Shown: positions 1 to 5,709 of the stretch, in pieces
Layout: every line of letters begins with the position of its first letter
How positions within the stretch are numbered: position 1 is the stretch's first letter
Assembly: GCA_938003595.1 (NCBI GenBank)
Contig: CALKYH010000288.1
Location: 1 to 8,370, forward strand
Reading direction: 5' to 3'
Source: an uncultured bacterium
GTDB lineage: Bacteria; Planctomycetota; Phycisphaerae; Phycisphaerales; UBA1924
DNA length: 8,370 nucleotides
The notes under the pieces: generated by a model
What the model was told of the DNA's origin: nothing
The model's input: the letters and a program-made list of their open reading frames with translations, nothing else
Database searches by the model: none
Program-made: the position numbers and the translations under genes

Positions 1-73
1 TCGTCCGCCCCAGAGCGGGCGGGGAGGAGTGATGGCGGTGTCCAGGGGTTCCGCCACGAAGTGGCGCGGGCCC

Positions 74-97
74 GTAGCCGGGGGCGGGAGCCCCCGG
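74..97 (+). repeat. REP-like unit: GTAG head plus 8-bp palindrome
   Basis: GTAG at 74-77 is followed immediately by a perfect 8-bp stem, CCGGGGGC at 78-85 and GCCCCCGG at 90-97, around a GGGA loop. A conserved GTAG-type tetranucleotide 5' of a palindrome is the known anatomy of REP elements mobilised by REP-associated tyrosine (RAYT) transposases. It pairs in inverted orientation with the unit at 188-211. No transposase lies in the window. The REP assignment is inference from anatomy. Confidence 0.5.
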
Positions 98-187
98 ATG
101 AGCGTTGGTGTTTGGAGAGCGCCGCGCAGCGGCGCAGGGGCGGCGTCGCCTCCGCCGCGGCGCGGCGGGTTTGTGTTCGGGCGCTTT

Positions 188-211
188 CCGTGGGCTTGCG
201 CCCACGGCTAC
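188..211 (-). repeat. REP-like unit: GTAG head plus 8-bp palindrome, inverted partner
   Basis: Read on the minus strand, GTAG (211-208) is followed directly by CCGTGGGC, a GCAA loop and GCCCACGG, a perfect 8-bp stem closed by a GNRA tetraloop. The 12 bases at 205-216 are the exact reverse complement of 69-80, so the head and its flank are shared with the unit at 74-97 while the stem sequence differs. Two heads in opposite orientation resemble a BIME-type composite of REP elements. Confidence 0.5.
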
Positions 212-319
212 GGGCCGCCGCCGCTGCGCGGCGGTGGAGGAATCGGTGCGCGCGGGGAACAAAGACCGCGACCGTGCAGGGCCACGGTCACGGGCACGGG
301 TGAGAGAGCATGGCGCAGG

Positions 320-346
320 AAAAAGCCCCGCGTTGCGGCGGGGCTT
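320..346 (-). terminator. Rho-independent terminator after rpsG
   Basis: On the minus strand a 9-bp stem (346-338 with 331-323, AAGCCCCGC and its complement) with a 6-nt loop containing CGCAA ends in a run of five T (324-320, the first two overlapping the stem). It begins 28 bases after the rpsG stop codon. GC-rich stem plus T run is a classic intrinsic terminator, so the rpsL-rpsG transcript probably ends here. Confidence 0.8.
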
Positions 347-374
347 GGTGGTTGGACTCAGATGTTGGAGCGGA

Positions 375-869
<495 letters not shown>

Positions 870-877
870 GTCGAACT

Positions 878-883
878 CTCCTT
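878..883 (-). promoter_or_regulatory. Shine-Dalgarno of rpsG
   Basis: AAGGAG on the minus strand lies 8 bases before the ATG at 869. It is a strong ribosome binding site and fixes the start of rpsG. It sits 10 bases downstream of the hairpin at 894-912, so S7 binding or refolding there could affect its access. Confidence 0.75.
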
Positions 884-893
884 TGGCTCATCT

Positions 894-912
894 GTCCCGG
901 AAGAGCCGGGAC
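894..912 (-). promoter_or_regulatory. Stem-loop just upstream of the rpsG ribosome binding site
   Basis: A perfect 7-bp stem (GTCCCGG at 894-900, CCGGGAC at 906-912) with a 5-nt loop lies in the rpsL-rpsG spacer, immediately 5' of the rpsG Shine-Dalgarno in the transcript. In E. coli the S12-S7 spacer is bound by S7 for translational feedback. By position this is a candidate equivalent; no sequence match to the E. coli site is claimed. Confidence 0.4.
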
Positions 913-970
913 TCTCTGTTCACCGTGCGGGCCTCGACGGGCGCCGCGCGATTACTTGCCTGCAAGATGG

Positions 971-991
971 AAACGGGGCCTTGCGGCCCCG
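971..991 (-). terminator. Terminator-like hairpin or attenuator between rpsL and rpsG
   Basis: On the minus strand, CGGGGCC and GGCCCCG form a perfect 7-bp GC stem around a GCAA tetraloop (GNRA), followed by only three T before CC. It begins 31 bases after the rpsL stop. The short T run suggests partial termination or pausing, or a 3'-end stabiliser for rpsL mRNA, rather than a full stop, because rpsG downstream has no better promoter that I can see. Confidence 0.4.
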
Positions 992-1022
992 CGTGACGAC
1001 TGATGGATTCCGACGACCGGGC

Positions 1023-1394
1023 TTACTTGCCCTTCTTGGCGCCGTACTTGGAGCGGGCCTGCTTGCGGCCTTCGACGCCGAGGCAGTCGAGCGAGCCGCG
1101 GACGACGTGGTAGCGCACGCCGGGGAGGTCGCGGACTCGTCCGCCGCGGACGAGGACGATCGAGTGCTCCTGGAGGTTGTGGCCTTCGCCGCCGATGTAG
1201 GCGGAGACTTCCTTGCCGTTGCTCAGGCGCACGCGGGCGACCTTACGAAGCGCCGAGTTGGGCTTCTTGGGGGTCACGGTGCGGACCTGGAGGCACACGC
1301 CGCGTCGCTGGGGGCACGCGTCGATATCGCGGACCTTGGACTTGGCGGTCTGCGGCAGGCGGGGGGAGCGACAGAGCTGATTGATCGTTGGCAT
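1023..1394 (-). CDS. rpsL: 30S ribosomal protein S12 (uS12)
   Basis: S12 sits at the 30S decoding centre and controls translational accuracy; it is also the classic site of streptomycin resistance mutations. The 123-residue protein aligns without gaps to E. coli S12 over most of its length: NQLCRSPR, CPQRRGVC, TPKKPNSALRK (residues 41-51), YIGGEGHNLQEHS, RGGRV and DLPGVRYH. Lys43 is present. Position 88 is Arg (codon CGC, 1131-1133) where most bacteria have Lys; the adjacent Asp89, the residue methylthiolated by RimO in E. coli, is kept. The ATG at 1394 gives the normal N-terminus, though its Shine-Dalgarno is weak. A sigma70-like promoter lies about 40 bases upstream, making rpsL the first gene of an rpsL-rpsG unit. 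Confidence 0.97.
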   Translation of the reverse strand: MPTINQLCRSPRLPQTAKSKVRDIDACPQRRGVCLQVRTVTPKKPNSALRKVARVRLSNGKEVSAYIGGEGHNLQEHSIVLVRGGRVRDLPGVRYHVVRGSLDCLGVEGRKQARSKYGAKKGK

Positions 1395-1434
1395 TCGGTC
1401 GGATCTCGTTGGGGTACTCGGAAGCGAGCCGAGT

Positions 1435-1462
1435 AGTGTAGCGGCCGCCCCGGTTGTGGCAA
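1435..1462 (-). promoter_or_regulatory. Sigma70-like promoter of rpsL-rpsG
   Basis: Minus-strand TTGCCA (1462-1457) and TACACT (1440-1435) are separated by 16 bases, matching the -35 and -10 consensus at 5 of 6 and 4 of 6 positions. Transcription would begin near 1428, giving a leader of about 34 bases. Around the predicted start a 6-bp hairpin can form (1416-1421 with 1429-1434). The site lies between the fluC stop and rpsL, where a ribosomal protein promoter would be expected. Confidence 0.5.
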
Positions 1463-1518
1463 GCCGGGTGGGGGGTGGGCGAGCGGGGGGAAACCGGGCC
1501 GTCCGCGGGGTTTGGGGG

Positions 1519-1917
1519 TCAGGCGACGGGGGCCGGGGGGGCGGACCATAGGGAGGCGAGTCGCCAGCCGGCCCAGCAGGCGGCCAGGCCGAGGATGTTA
1601 GAGGCGGCGATGTACGCGGCGGCGCGGCCCGTGTGGCCCCTCTGGACGAGGGCGAGGGCCTCCAGGGCGAAGGCGGAAAAGGTAGTGAAGCCGCCCAGGA
1701 CGCCGGCCAGGAGGGCGAGGCGGTGTTCTTCGCGGAGGGGGACGGGGCCGGCGAAGAGGGTGGCCAGGAGCCCGATGAGGAAACAGCCGGCGATGTTGAC
1801 CGTGAGGGTGCCGACGGGGAAGGCGTCTGCGAAGGGTCGCTGGATGGGCGCCGCGAGGGCGTAGCGGAGGGCGACGCCGATGGCGCCGCCCGCGGCGATC
1901 AGGAGGACCTTGGCCAT
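1519..1917 (-). CDS. crcB: Fluoride ion channel FluC/CrcB
   Basis: FluC proteins are small dual-topology membrane proteins that form antiparallel dimers and export fluoride from the cytoplasm. This 132-residue protein has the normal length and four hydrophobic segments. Signatures are GGAIGVALRY (10-19), GTLTVNIAGC (36-45, with the conserved Asn41) and GGFTTFSAF (75-83), whose Thr and Phe residues line the ion path and central sodium site in studied Fluc channels. Only one copy is seen, consistent with a homodimer. It begins 12 bases after the stop of the upstream sorting-tail protein, so it is probably co-transcribed with it and perhaps with purA. The tight spacing leaves no room for a fluoride riboswitch directly upstream, and I see none. 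The Shine-Dalgarno is weak (GAGCC). Confidence 0.93.
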   Translation of the reverse strand: MAKVLLIAAGGAIGVALRYALAAPIQRPFADAFPVGTLTVNIAGCFLIGLLATLFAGPVPLREEHRLALLAGVLGGFTTFSAFALEALALVQRGHTGRAAAYIAASNILGLAACWAGWRLASLWSAPPAPVA

Positions 1918-1929
1918 CGGGGCTCGATC

Positions 1930-3273
1930 TTAGCGGCGTCGGCGCGCGAGCAGGCCGAGCGCGAGGGGCGCGAGCGGCGCTGCGGCGGGCGCGGGGACGA
2001 CGCGGAGCTGCGCGCCGAGATCGGTGTAGCGGACGCGGAGGGACAAGCCGGCGTCGAGCGTGGGGAGGAGCATGTCGTCGAAGCGGCCGGAGCGCGACTC
2101 GGCGGTGAGGATGTCGAAGCGCTCGCCGCGCGTGAGTTCGGCGCCGAAGAGCAGATCGACGATGAGCGCGCCGTCGAGGTGCGCGTGTCCGCTGACGGCG
2201 AGGCGATCCGCGGAATTCTCGCGCTCGTCGGTGGAGGCGCCGACATCGACGCGAAGGGAGGCGCCGTCGAGCATCGTGTAATCGCCGTCGATGGTGAGGA
2301 CGCTGGGCGTGGGCGCGCCGATGGACAGGTCGCCCGGGCGCACGGCGCCGGCGGAGACGATGTCGGCGCGGATGAGGGCGTTTCCGGTGATGAAGCTGAG
2401 GGCGCCGATGCGGACCGTGTGCGCCGTCAGCGTCGAGGCGCCGCCGACGGAGAGGTGGGCCTGGCCCGCGTCGGCGCCGAAGCCGAGGAGCAGGTCGCCG
2501 TTGATGGTGGCGGTCGCGTCGAGGATGTGGAGGGCGCCGGCGGCGCCGGCGTGCACGGCGACGCTGGTTTCGGCGGTGATGAGCGATGCGTTGTCGCCGA
2601 TCTGCACGGAGCCGACGCCGCGCTCGCCGATGACGAGGCGGCCGTTTGAGGTCCAGCGGGTGTTCGTGTTGTAGAGGTAGAGCGCGCCGGAGCCGGAGGC
2701 CTCGCGGCCGAGTGTGGTGGTGGCGGCGATGTCGATGATCTGTGCGCGGGCGCCGTGTTCGAACGCGAGGGTTCCGTCGCCGGCGTCGCCAACGACGACG
2801 GGGCCGCCGGGGAGGAAGCGTGTGAGCGAGGTGTCGAAGGAGGCCGTGCCCTGCGAGGAGGCGACCAGGCCGAGGGTGACGCCGGTGGGCTGGAAGCGCC
2901 CGTCGCGGAACTTCACGAAGGCGTTGTCGTTGTCGATCTCGCCGATGACGGTGGAGATCTGGCCGGTGTTGCTGAGGGCGCCGATGGAGCCGCCGGTGAG
3001 GAGGAAGGTGACGAAGCCCTGGCGGATGAGAAGGCGATCGACGGTGGCGGGCACGCCGCAGGTGACGGTGTACTCGCCCTCGTTCTTGAAGATGACGGTG
3101 TCGAAGGCGGTGGGGACGCGGGGCTCGGACCAGTTGACGGGGTCGAACCAGGAGCCGTCGGCGAAGGTGATCCAGAAGAGTTCGCCGGTTCCGAGGCCGC
3201 CCTCGGCGCGGGCGACCGCCTGCGGCAAGGCCGCGGCGAGCAGGGCGCCGGCGCAGGCGAGGATCACGCGCAC
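1930..3273 (-). CDS. Secreted beta-solenoid protein with PEP-CTERM-like sorting tail
   Basis: Predicted exported surface protein of 447 residues; specific function unknown. I chose the GTG at 3273 because AGGAG lies 8 bases upstream and a signal peptide starts there (residues 1-23, likely cut after ARA); the frame stays open farther upstream but that part overlaps purA and is Ser/Pro-rich shadow. Residues 40-95 hold a W-x5-NW...VP...YTV pattern typical of planctomycete secreted repeat proteins. Residues 132-286 are about six imperfect units of 23-27 residues with hydrophobic-x-hydrophobic-Gly starts (VVVGDAG, TTLGREA, LVIGERG, LLLGFGA), suggesting a beta-solenoid. The tail is VPAP (426-429), a hydrophobic Ala/Leu/Pro stretch and four Arg, the layout of exosortase sorting signals with PAP replacing PEP. 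It lies 49 bases after purA and 12 before fluC. No exosortase is in the window. Confidence 0.75.
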   Translation of the reverse strand: MRVILACAGALLAAALPQAVARAEGGLGTGELFWITFADGSWFDPVNWSEPRVPTAFDTVIFKNEGEYTVTCGVPATVDRLLIRQGFVTFLLTGGSIGALSNTGQISTVIGEIDNDNAFVKFRDGRFQPTGVTLGLVASSQGTASFDTSLTRFLPGGPVVVGDAGDGTLAFEHGARAQIIDIAATTTLGREASGSGALYLYNTNTRWTSNGRLVIGERGVGSVQIGDNASLITAETSVAVHAGAAGALHILDATATINGDLLLGFGADAGQAHLSVGGASTLTAHTVRIGALSFITGNALIRADIVSAGAVRPGDLSIGAPTPSVLTIDGDYTMLDGASLRVDVGASTDERENSADRLAVSGHAHLDGALIVDLLFGAELTRGERFDILTAESRSGRFDDMLLPTLDAGLSLRVRYTDLGAQLRVVPAPAAAPLAPLALGLLARRRR

Positions 3274-3281
3274 GGGATGGA

Positions 3282-3286
3282 CTCCT
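3282..3286 (-). promoter_or_regulatory. Shine-Dalgarno deciding the GTG start of the secreted protein
   Basis: Minus-strand AGGAG lies 8 bases before the GTG at 3273. It is the reason for placing the start there rather than at any upstream codon inside the 3' end of purA. Confidence 0.65.
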
Positions 3287-3322
3287 GTGGACCCGAGGTG
3301 CGGGTGAAGTGTACCCCGAGAA

Positions 3323-4720
3323 TCAGCCCTGCAAAGCGCTTTCCACGATGGTTTGTTCGCGATCGGGGCCCACGGAGACGAGGTGGACGGGCAGGCCGAT
3401 GTGCCGCTCGATGAGATCGAGGTAGGCGCGGGCGTTGGGGGGGAGCGCGGCGCGGGACTTGGCCTCGGTGATCTGCTCGGGGAATCCGGGGAGGGTGATG
3501 TAGACGGGCTCGGCGCGGGCGAGGGAGACGGCGTCGGGCAGGAAGCGCTCGGTGAGCTGGCCGTCCACGCGGTAGGCGGTGCAGACGCGGAGCTCGTCGA
3601 AGCCGGCGAGGACATCGAGCAGCATGACGGCGAGGGAGGTGACGCCGTTGAGCATGGCGGAGTAGCGCACGGCGACGAGGTCCAGCCAGCCGCAGCGGCG
3701 CGGGCGGCCGGTGGTGGTGCCGTACTCGCGGCCTCGCTCGCGGATGCGCGAGCCGATGTCGTCCTTGAGTTCGGTGGGGAAGGGGCCGGCGCCGACGCGG
3801 GTGGAGTAGGCCTTCATGACGCCGACGACGCGCGCGAGCGAGCGGTCGGGCACGCCCGTGCCGGGGCCGATGCCGAGCGTGGAGCAGGAGGACGAGGTGA
3901 CATAGGGGAAGGTGCCGTGGTCGATGTCGAGCAGCGTGGCGTTGGCGCCCTCGAAGAGCAGGCGCTTGCCCTCGTGCAGCATGTCGTGCAGGAGATAGGC
4001 GGTGTCGGCGATGTGGGGGCGCAGGCGCTCGGACCAACCGGAGGCGAGGTCGAAGAGGCGCGCGGGGTCGCAGTGGGCGTGGAGGTCGATGGGGGTCTGC
4101 GAGGAGATGCGCGGGAGGGTGCGGCCTTTGAGCGCGGCGATGAGGTCGAGCTTCTCGCGGAGCTGCTCGGGGCGGAGCAGGTCGCCGACGCGGACGGCGG
4201 TGGCGCGGTGGACCTTGTCGGCGTAGGCGGGGCCGATGCCGCGGCGCGTGGTGCCGATGGAGCGGTCGGCGCGCGGGCCCGCGGCGGTCATCTCGTCTTC
4301 GGGGGCGCCGGCGAGGATGGTCTCGCGGACGGCGTCCTCGTCCTTGTGGTAGGGCATGACGACATGGGCGCGGTCGGAGAGGACGAGGTTGGAGACATCG
4401 ACGCCGCGCGCGGTGAGGCCGTCGAGCTCCTTGAGGAGGGCTTCGGGGTCGACGACGACGCCGTTGGCGATGACGGCCTTGGCGCCGGGCGTGAGGATGC
4501 CGGAGGGGACCAGGTGCATGGCGAAGCGCTGGCCGCCGACGATGACGGTGTGGCCGGCGTTGGCGCCGCCGTTGTATCGGACCACGGCGTCGTGACGGGG
4601 GGAGAGGAGGTCCACGACCTTGCCCTTGCCCTCGTCGCCCCATTGGAGGCCGACCACGGCGGAGCAGGCGGGGGGCGGGAGGGCGGCCCTGCGGGCGGGG
4701 AATGGGGCTGGTGAGGTCAT
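3323..4720 (-). CDS. purA: Adenylosuccinate synthetase
   Basis: PurA makes adenylosuccinate from IMP and aspartate using GTP, the first committed step from IMP to AMP, in the cytoplasm. The 465-residue protein contains the family motifs in order: WGDEGKGK (27-34, with catalytic Asp29), NGGANAGHT (50-58, with catalytic His57), GTTRRGIGPAYADK, the TRVGAGPFPTE segment, TTGRPRRCGWLD, and a C-terminal SVGPDREQT that binds the guanine nucleotide. It is longer than E. coli PurA (432) through a Pro/Ala-rich N-terminal extension of about 15 residues and a short insert (GAPEDEMTAAGPRAD) before the GTT motif. The ATG at 4720 is the first in frame; its Shine-Dalgarno is poor, so part of the extension could be untranslated if a later start is used. 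It appears to lead a unit with the secreted protein and fluC. Confidence 0.97.
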   Translation of the reverse strand: MTSPAPFPARRAALPPPACSAVVGLQWGDEGKGKVVDLLSPRHDAVVRYNGGANAGHTVIVGGQRFAMHLVPSGILTPGAKAVIANGVVVDPEALLKELDGLTARGVDVSNLVLSDRAHVVMPYHKDEDAVRETILAGAPEDEMTAAGPRADRSIGTTRRGIGPAYADKVHRATAVRVGDLLRPEQLREKLDLIAALKGRTLPRISSQTPIDLHAHCDPARLFDLASGWSERLRPHIADTAYLLHDMLHEGKRLLFEGANATLLDIDHGTFPYVTSSSCSTLGIGPGTGVPDRSLARVVGVMKAYSTRVGAGPFPTELKDDIGSRIRERGREYGTTTGRPRRCGWLDLVAVRYSAMLNGVTSLAVMLLDVLAGFDELRVCTAYRVDGQLTERFLPDAVSLARAEPVYITLPGFPEQITEAKSRAALPPNARAYLDLIERHIGLPVHLVSVGPDREQTIVESALQG

Positions 4721-4770
4721 CGGGGCCCTGTGCGGCTGGCCGCGTCGGAAGAGGGGGGTGGTGAGGTCAG

Positions 4771-4799
4771 AATGTCGCGGGGCGCGGGGGTGCGGTCAA
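4771..4799 (-). promoter_or_regulatory. Candidate sigma70-like promoter of purA
   Basis: Minus-strand TTGACC (4799-4794) and GACATT (4776-4771) are 17 bases apart; the -35 matches 5 of 6 and the -10 only 3 of 6 consensus positions. It lies about 50 bases upstream of the purA ATG in the divergent spacer shared with the zinc-ribbon gene. I see no purine-repressor-like operator. Confidence 0.35.
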
Positions 4800-4860
4800 G
4801 CCGCGGGATTTCCGGGCCGATGCAGGGGGTCGGACCACGATCGCCGGCCTGGAGCTCCCC

Positions 4861-5082
4861 ATGGACAATGTCATCCGCATCATGTGCCCGAAGCTGACCT
4901 GCCGCCGGATCCTTGCGGTCCCGACGGAGGCGCGGGGGCAGACGGTGCGGTGCCGGGGTTGCGGGACGACGATCAAGATCCCTTCCAAGCCGCCGGCGGC
5001 GCCGGTGACGGCGGAGCCCGCGGAGCCGGCGGAGAACCCCGCGGCCGCGAAGGCGCCGAAGCCGCAGCAGGACGCGGCGTAA
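4861..5082 (+). CDS. Small zinc-ribbon protein with Pro/Ala-rich tail
   Basis: Function unknown. The 73-residue product has four cysteines (Cys9, Cys14, Cys31, Cys34) that look like a zinc ribbon, with the phrase LAVPTEARGQTVRCRGCG resembling the short domains planctomycetes place at the start of many proteins of unknown role. Here the first knuckle is C-x4-C rather than the common C-x2-C, the second is C-x2-C. After residue 42 the tail is Pro/Ala/Glu/Lys-rich and probably disordered. No signal peptide or membrane segment is seen. The ATG at 4861 has GGAG six bases upstream. It is divergent from purA and converges with the FHA gene, 27 bases apart. It could be a stand-alone nucleic-acid or protein binding module. 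Confidence 0.75.
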   Translation: MDNVIRIMCPKLTCRRILAVPTEARGQTVRCRGCGTTIKIPSKPPAAPVTAEPAEPAENPAAAKAPKPQQDAA

Positions 5083-5109
5083 GCGAGGCTCGACGGCGCG
5101 CGGGGCGCG

Positions 5110-5634
5110 TCAGTCGTCCTTGTCGTCGTCGAGATCGAAGTCGAAATCGAAGACGCTGCTCTCGTCGTTCTTCTGGCGTGAGATGAGCGAGCCGAGGGGG
5201 TCGCTGTTGTCGACATCGCTGTCGTCGGGCGCGGGCTCGGGGGCGGGCTGGGGGTCGGGGACGGCGACGGATTCGCTGGTGGCGTCGGCGTCGGACTGTT
5301 CGGAGGGGTCAGGGATGGCGCCGGGGACGATGTTGGCGGGGACGCCGTCGATCTGGACGGTGAGCGCGGCGGGGCCGACGGTGATGCGGTCGCCGGCCTC
5401 GAGGCGTGATTCCTGGACGCGGACATCGTTGAGAAAGGTGCCGTTGGAGGAGCCGAGGTCGCGGATGATGGCGGCGTGGCCCTCGACGACGATCTCGCAG
5501 TGCTGACGGGAGACGGTGGCGTGGGGGACGCTGAGGTCGCACTCGGGCTTGCGGCCGATGACGAAGCGACCGCCCTTGACGCGGAACTCGCGTCGGGCGC
5601 CGTCGGGCATGAAACCTACGAGTGTGACATTCAC
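5110..5634 (-). CDS. FHA-domain protein with acidic C-terminal tail
   Basis: FHA domains bind phosphothreonine peptides and usually serve Ser/Thr-kinase signalling. In this 174-residue protein the domain fills residues 1-95 and keeps the binding residues: Gly27-Arg28 (VIGRKPECDL), Ser42-Arg43-x-His45 (VSRQH) and Asn64-Gly65 in DLGSSNGTFLN. Residues 105-174 are Pro/Asp/Glu-rich, likely disordered, and end in the very acidic FDFDFDLDDDKDD. There is no signal peptide or membrane segment, so a cytoplasmic adaptor is likely. The start is GTG at 5634, supported by GGAGG ten bases upstream and by the usual FHA N-terminal strand beginning there; an internal ATG at codon 9 would cut that strand. No kinase or phosphatase gene lies in the window, so the partner is unknown. 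Confidence 0.88.
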   Translation of the reverse strand: MNVTLVGFMPDGARREFRVKGGRFVIGRKPECDLSVPHATVSRQHCEIVVEGHAAIIRDLGSSNGTFLNDVRVQESRLEAGDRITVGPAALTVQIDGVPANIVPGAIPDPSEQSDADATSESVAVPDPQPAPEPAPDDSDVDNSDPLGSLISRQKNDESSVFDFDFDLDDDKDD

Positions 5635-5644
5635 GGGGGCGTTG

Positions 5645-5649
5645 CCTCC
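5645..5649 (-). promoter_or_regulatory. Shine-Dalgarno for the GTG start of the FHA gene
   Basis: GGAGG on the minus strand, 10 bases before the GTG at 5634. It supports the GTG over the ATG eight codons downstream. Confidence 0.55.
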
Positions 5650-5709
5650 GGGGGGCTGGTCCTATCGTCGTGTCCCGGCGGCGGATGAACGGTCTGGGCC
5701 GCGGGATCG

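Larger units (their letters stand above)
1..319. repeat. Gene-free, hairpin-dense intergenic stretch
   Basis: No credible gene lies here: the open frames are Arg/Gly/Pro-rich products of high GC and match no family I recognise. The stretch contains several perfect stem-loops: 5-10 with 17-22 (6 bp), 78-85 with 90-97 (8 bp), 119-125 with 129-135 (7 bp, 3-nt loop), 188-195 with 200-207 (8 bp, 4-nt loop) and 218-224 with 228-234 (7 bp, 3-nt loop). Two of them are REP-like units and are listed separately. It lies downstream of rpsG, past that gene's terminator. I infer a cluster of palindromic repeats; the stretch may continue beyond the left edge of the window. Confidence 0.6.

Noticed and set aside
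1918..1929. Fluoride riboswitch ahead of fluC
   Set aside because: Only 12 bases separate fluC from the preceding stop codon, and I see no conserved riboswitch core in the end of the preceding gene.
1930..3273. Autotransporter identity for the secreted protein
   Set aside because: There is no C-terminal beta-barrel domain; the protein ends in a sorting-type tail with four Arg.
3274..3615. N-terminal extension of the secreted protein up to an ATG at 3615
   Set aside because: It overlaps the 3' end of purA by almost 300 bases, is Ser/Pro-rich, and would bury the signal peptide; the GTG at 3273 has a good ribosome binding site and puts the signal peptide at the start.
3264..4643. Open frame of 459 codons on the minus strand, rich in Arg, Pro and His
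   Set aside because: It overlaps purA in another frame. purA has every family motif, while this frame is low-complexity, as expected from frame-shifted GC-rich code.
3353..4714. Open frame of 453 codons on the plus strand, rich in Gly, Ala, Glu, Asp and Val
   Set aside because: Antisense shadow of purA; absence of stop codons is a GC effect.
5083..5109. Bidirectional terminator between the convergent zinc-ribbon and FHA genes
   Set aside because: Only weak GCGC pairing without a T run; nothing stronger than background in this composition.
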